A DNA stretch of 64,000 nt from DASRHT01 sp035293765 (GTDB lineage Bacteria; Chloroflexota; Ktedonobacteria; Ktedonobacterales; Ktedonobacteraceae), in the NCBI GenBank assembly GCA_035293765.1, contig DATGMF010000097.1:105075-169074 (forward strand). The letters are read 5' to 3'. The notes under the pieces are model-generated. The model ran no database searches. It was not told the origin of the DNA and saw only the letters and a list, made by a program, of their open reading frames with translations. How positions within the stretch are numbered: the first letter of the stretch is position 1; the number at the start of each line of letters is the position of its first letter. This document shows positions 62,708 through 64,000 of the stretch, piece after piece. A program made the translations under genes and the position numbers.

Positions 62708-63766
62708 TTATGACCCGCTGGTCGCTTCGCTCTCTTCTTCGACCCTGACATCCTCAGCCTCTGTAGCCGCACCGGCTTCTTCCTCTGCGCTGACTTCAGG
62801 TTGTTCCTCTCTAGCCTCTGCTGGCATCGCATCTGCTGCTTTCGCCGGCTTCGGCTTCTGAGCAATGCCGTACGTGGCCGCCACTTCGCCAGCGGGGATC
62901 GGCTTCGAGTGGCGCAGCACCCAGTAGGTGATGGGCAGCAGGGCGACCAACAGAACGAGCGAGGTCCATTGCGCCTGCTTGAGTCCCCAGTTCAGGCCGA
63001 GGAAGCTCACAATGGTATTGTCACGTACGAAGAAAAGCAAAAACTGCGTGATGGCGTAGCTGTACAGGTAGACGAGCATGAGCACGCCGGGACGCGTGAC
63101 GTGGCGGGCGAGGAAGAAAAGCAGGCCCAGCAGGACGAGATTGGTGAGCAGTTCGTACATTGCCGCGGGCTGTACCGGGACGTTGCAGGTGGCAGGGTTG
63201 AGGCAGGCCCAGCTATGGATGTTGACATACACGGTTGACCAGGGCAGGGTGCTGGGATAGCCGATAATATCGCCGTTGACGATATTGCCGATGCGCCCGA
63301 AAATTTGACCGGTGGTCGCAAACAACACGCCTGCATCGATCAGCACCAGGGGGTTGACGCGTTCAACGCGTGCGCGCCAGATGAGCGTCGCGATCACCAG
63401 GAAGATGGCGCCAAAGAAGGCCATGCCGCCCTCCCACGTTGCCAGGATGCGCTGCGGTTGCAGCAGATAGCCCTGGACAAGATCGGGCTGCTGGATTACA
63501 AAGTAGAGGCGTCCGCCGATGACGCCAGCGAAGATACACCACCAGAGGATGCGGTAGACCATATCCTGGTCGATCCCCTTGCGCGCGGTATAGCGTCTGA
63601 TGGCCCAGAGGCCCATAAGAATGCCAACCACATACATCAGTCCATACCAGCGTACGGCCACCGGTCCAATGTTAAAAATAACCGGGTCTATGTTGAGGTA
63701 GATATACGGCGGTCCGATCCGCAACCAACCCCAGTTAATCAGATCAGCAAGAGGAAAAGTAAGCAT
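62708..63766 (-). CDS. lgt: Prolipoprotein diacylglyceryl transferase
   Basis: A 352-residue membrane enzyme adding diacylglycerol to lipobox Cys; several lipoproteins in this window are likely substrates. The signature GRIGNIVNGDIIGYPSTLPW (around residues 156-175), GGRLYFVI, and VRWYGLMYVVG are canonical, with about seven hydrophobic segments. The last 55 residues are an acidic Glu/Ala-rich cytoplasmic tail not found in most Lgt proteins. AGGAG lies before the ATG. It is convergent with the FAD oxidase gene. Confidence 0.95.
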   Translation of the reverse strand: MLTFPLADLINWGWLRIGPPYIYLNIDPVIFNIGPVAVRWYGLMYVVGILMGLWAIRRYTARKGIDQDMVYRILWWCIFAGVIGGRLYFVIQQPDLVQGYLLQPQRILATWEGGMAFFGAIFLVIATLIWRARVERVNPLVLIDAGVLFATTGQIFGRIGNIVNGDIIGYPSTLPWSTVYVNIHSWACLNPATCNVPVQPAAMYELLTNLVLLGLLFFLARHVTRPGVLMLVYLYSYAITQFLLFFVRDNTIVSFLGLNWGLKQAQWTSLVLLVALLPITYWVLRHSKPIPAGEVAATYGIAQKPKPAKAADAMPAEAREEQPEVSAEEEAGAATEAEDVRVEEESEATSGS

Positions 63767-63913
63767 ACATTACTCCTGGAAACGTTTAAACACGTCTTTA
63801 TCTTTTACCTTGTATCATAGTACCTCTGACGAATACATGCAAGTACCTGAGAAAATCCACAGGGCTATTTAATTCTTCTTTTTTTGCCCCCTTCGGGGGC
63901 GAGGGAGGAGAAG

Positions 63914-64000
63914 AATGAGCGGGGACACCCCCTTAGGCGTCAACTTAAAGAAAAAGTACCTGAACAATCGAAAAAACGAGGGAGGCAGAGTGCGATCTGC
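63914..64000 (+). CDS. Possible start of a gene cut by the window edge
   Basis: An open frame begins MSGDTPLGVNLKKKYLNNRK with an excellent GGGAGGAG eight bases or less upstream and stays open to the last base. A second possible start is GTG at 63993 after AGGGAGGCAGA. Too short to identify. Upstream, GCCCCC-TTC-GGGGGC (63886-63900) is a hairpin without a U-tract on either strand. Confidence 0.35.

Noticed and set aside
63886..63900. Intrinsic terminator with GCCCCC/GGGGGC stem
   Set aside because: The T-run lies before the stem on the plus strand and becomes an A-run after it on the minus strand, so it terminates neither direction.

Overview
The window reads as about 64 kb of chromosome from a Chloroflexota bacterium, most likely a Ktedonobacteria-type soil organism. 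This is inferred from gene content, not from a marker gene. The content is eukaryote-like Ser/Thr kinases, an XPB helicase with a Bax1-type nuclease, a DUF4388 protein, TPR/HTH regulators, a methylmalonyl-CoA mutase small subunit with MeaB, an Lgt with a long acidic tail, and many short GC-rich palindromic repeats. I saw no rRNA, tRNA or CRISPR array.

Left part (1-9 kb): a DprE1-like FAD oxidase cut by the window edge, thiamine pyrophosphokinase, an ECF sigma factor, a HEAT-repeat protein and two exported proteins. Next comes a minus-strand thiamine-precursor ABC transporter (thiZ-thiX-thiY) controlled by a clear TPP riboswitch with an adjoining intrinsic terminator. 8.1-14.5 kb: the membrane arm of respiratory complex I in the order nuoJKLMN, without the peripheral-arm genes. 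14.9-30 kb: a zinc-ribbon pseudokinase, a Ca2+/H+ antiporter, an HTH-TPR regulator followed by a Nudix protein with an altered box and a membrane protein, an aldo/keto reductase, a TPR protein, YvcK, a GYD protein, a degenerate GGCT-like membrane protein and an eIF2B-like protein. 31 kb: decayed transposase and SnoaL-like fragments.

31.6-41.7 kb: a cyclase, then a Bax1-like nuclease and an XPB-like helicase on the minus strand, enclosing a double GNAT protein and two paralogous membrane Ser/Thr kinases on the plus strand. 41.9-45.3 kb: a three-gene cassette with its own promoter, consisting of a small WXG100-like helical protein, a large protein with a WXG-like N-terminus and nuclease-like C-terminus, and a pentapeptide-repeat protein. 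It looks like a polymorphic toxin with its adaptor and immunity protein and is the best candidate for an undescribed system. 45.4-49.3 kb: MeaB, the B12-binding mutase subunit, an N6-adenine DNA methyltransferase and RNase III. 49.5-54.6 kb: a copper-linked operon of a CopC-CopD fusion, a YtkA-like lipoprotein, a BNR-propeller lipoprotein and a YncE-like propeller. 54.6-63.8 kb: a DUF4388 protein, a Nudix hydrolase, an MBL hydrolase-ugd-acpS operon, a protein with an internal Tat-like motif, a secreted bicovalent-FAD oxidase and Lgt.

A second theme is a set of related short palindromic repeats, many with ends GTAGGG/CCCTAC. They occur between genes and also in frame inside genes (nuoL, thiY, the methyltransferase, the BNR lipoprotein, the sigma-factor tail). 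In five cases the TAG of the repeat is the stop codon of the neighbouring gene.
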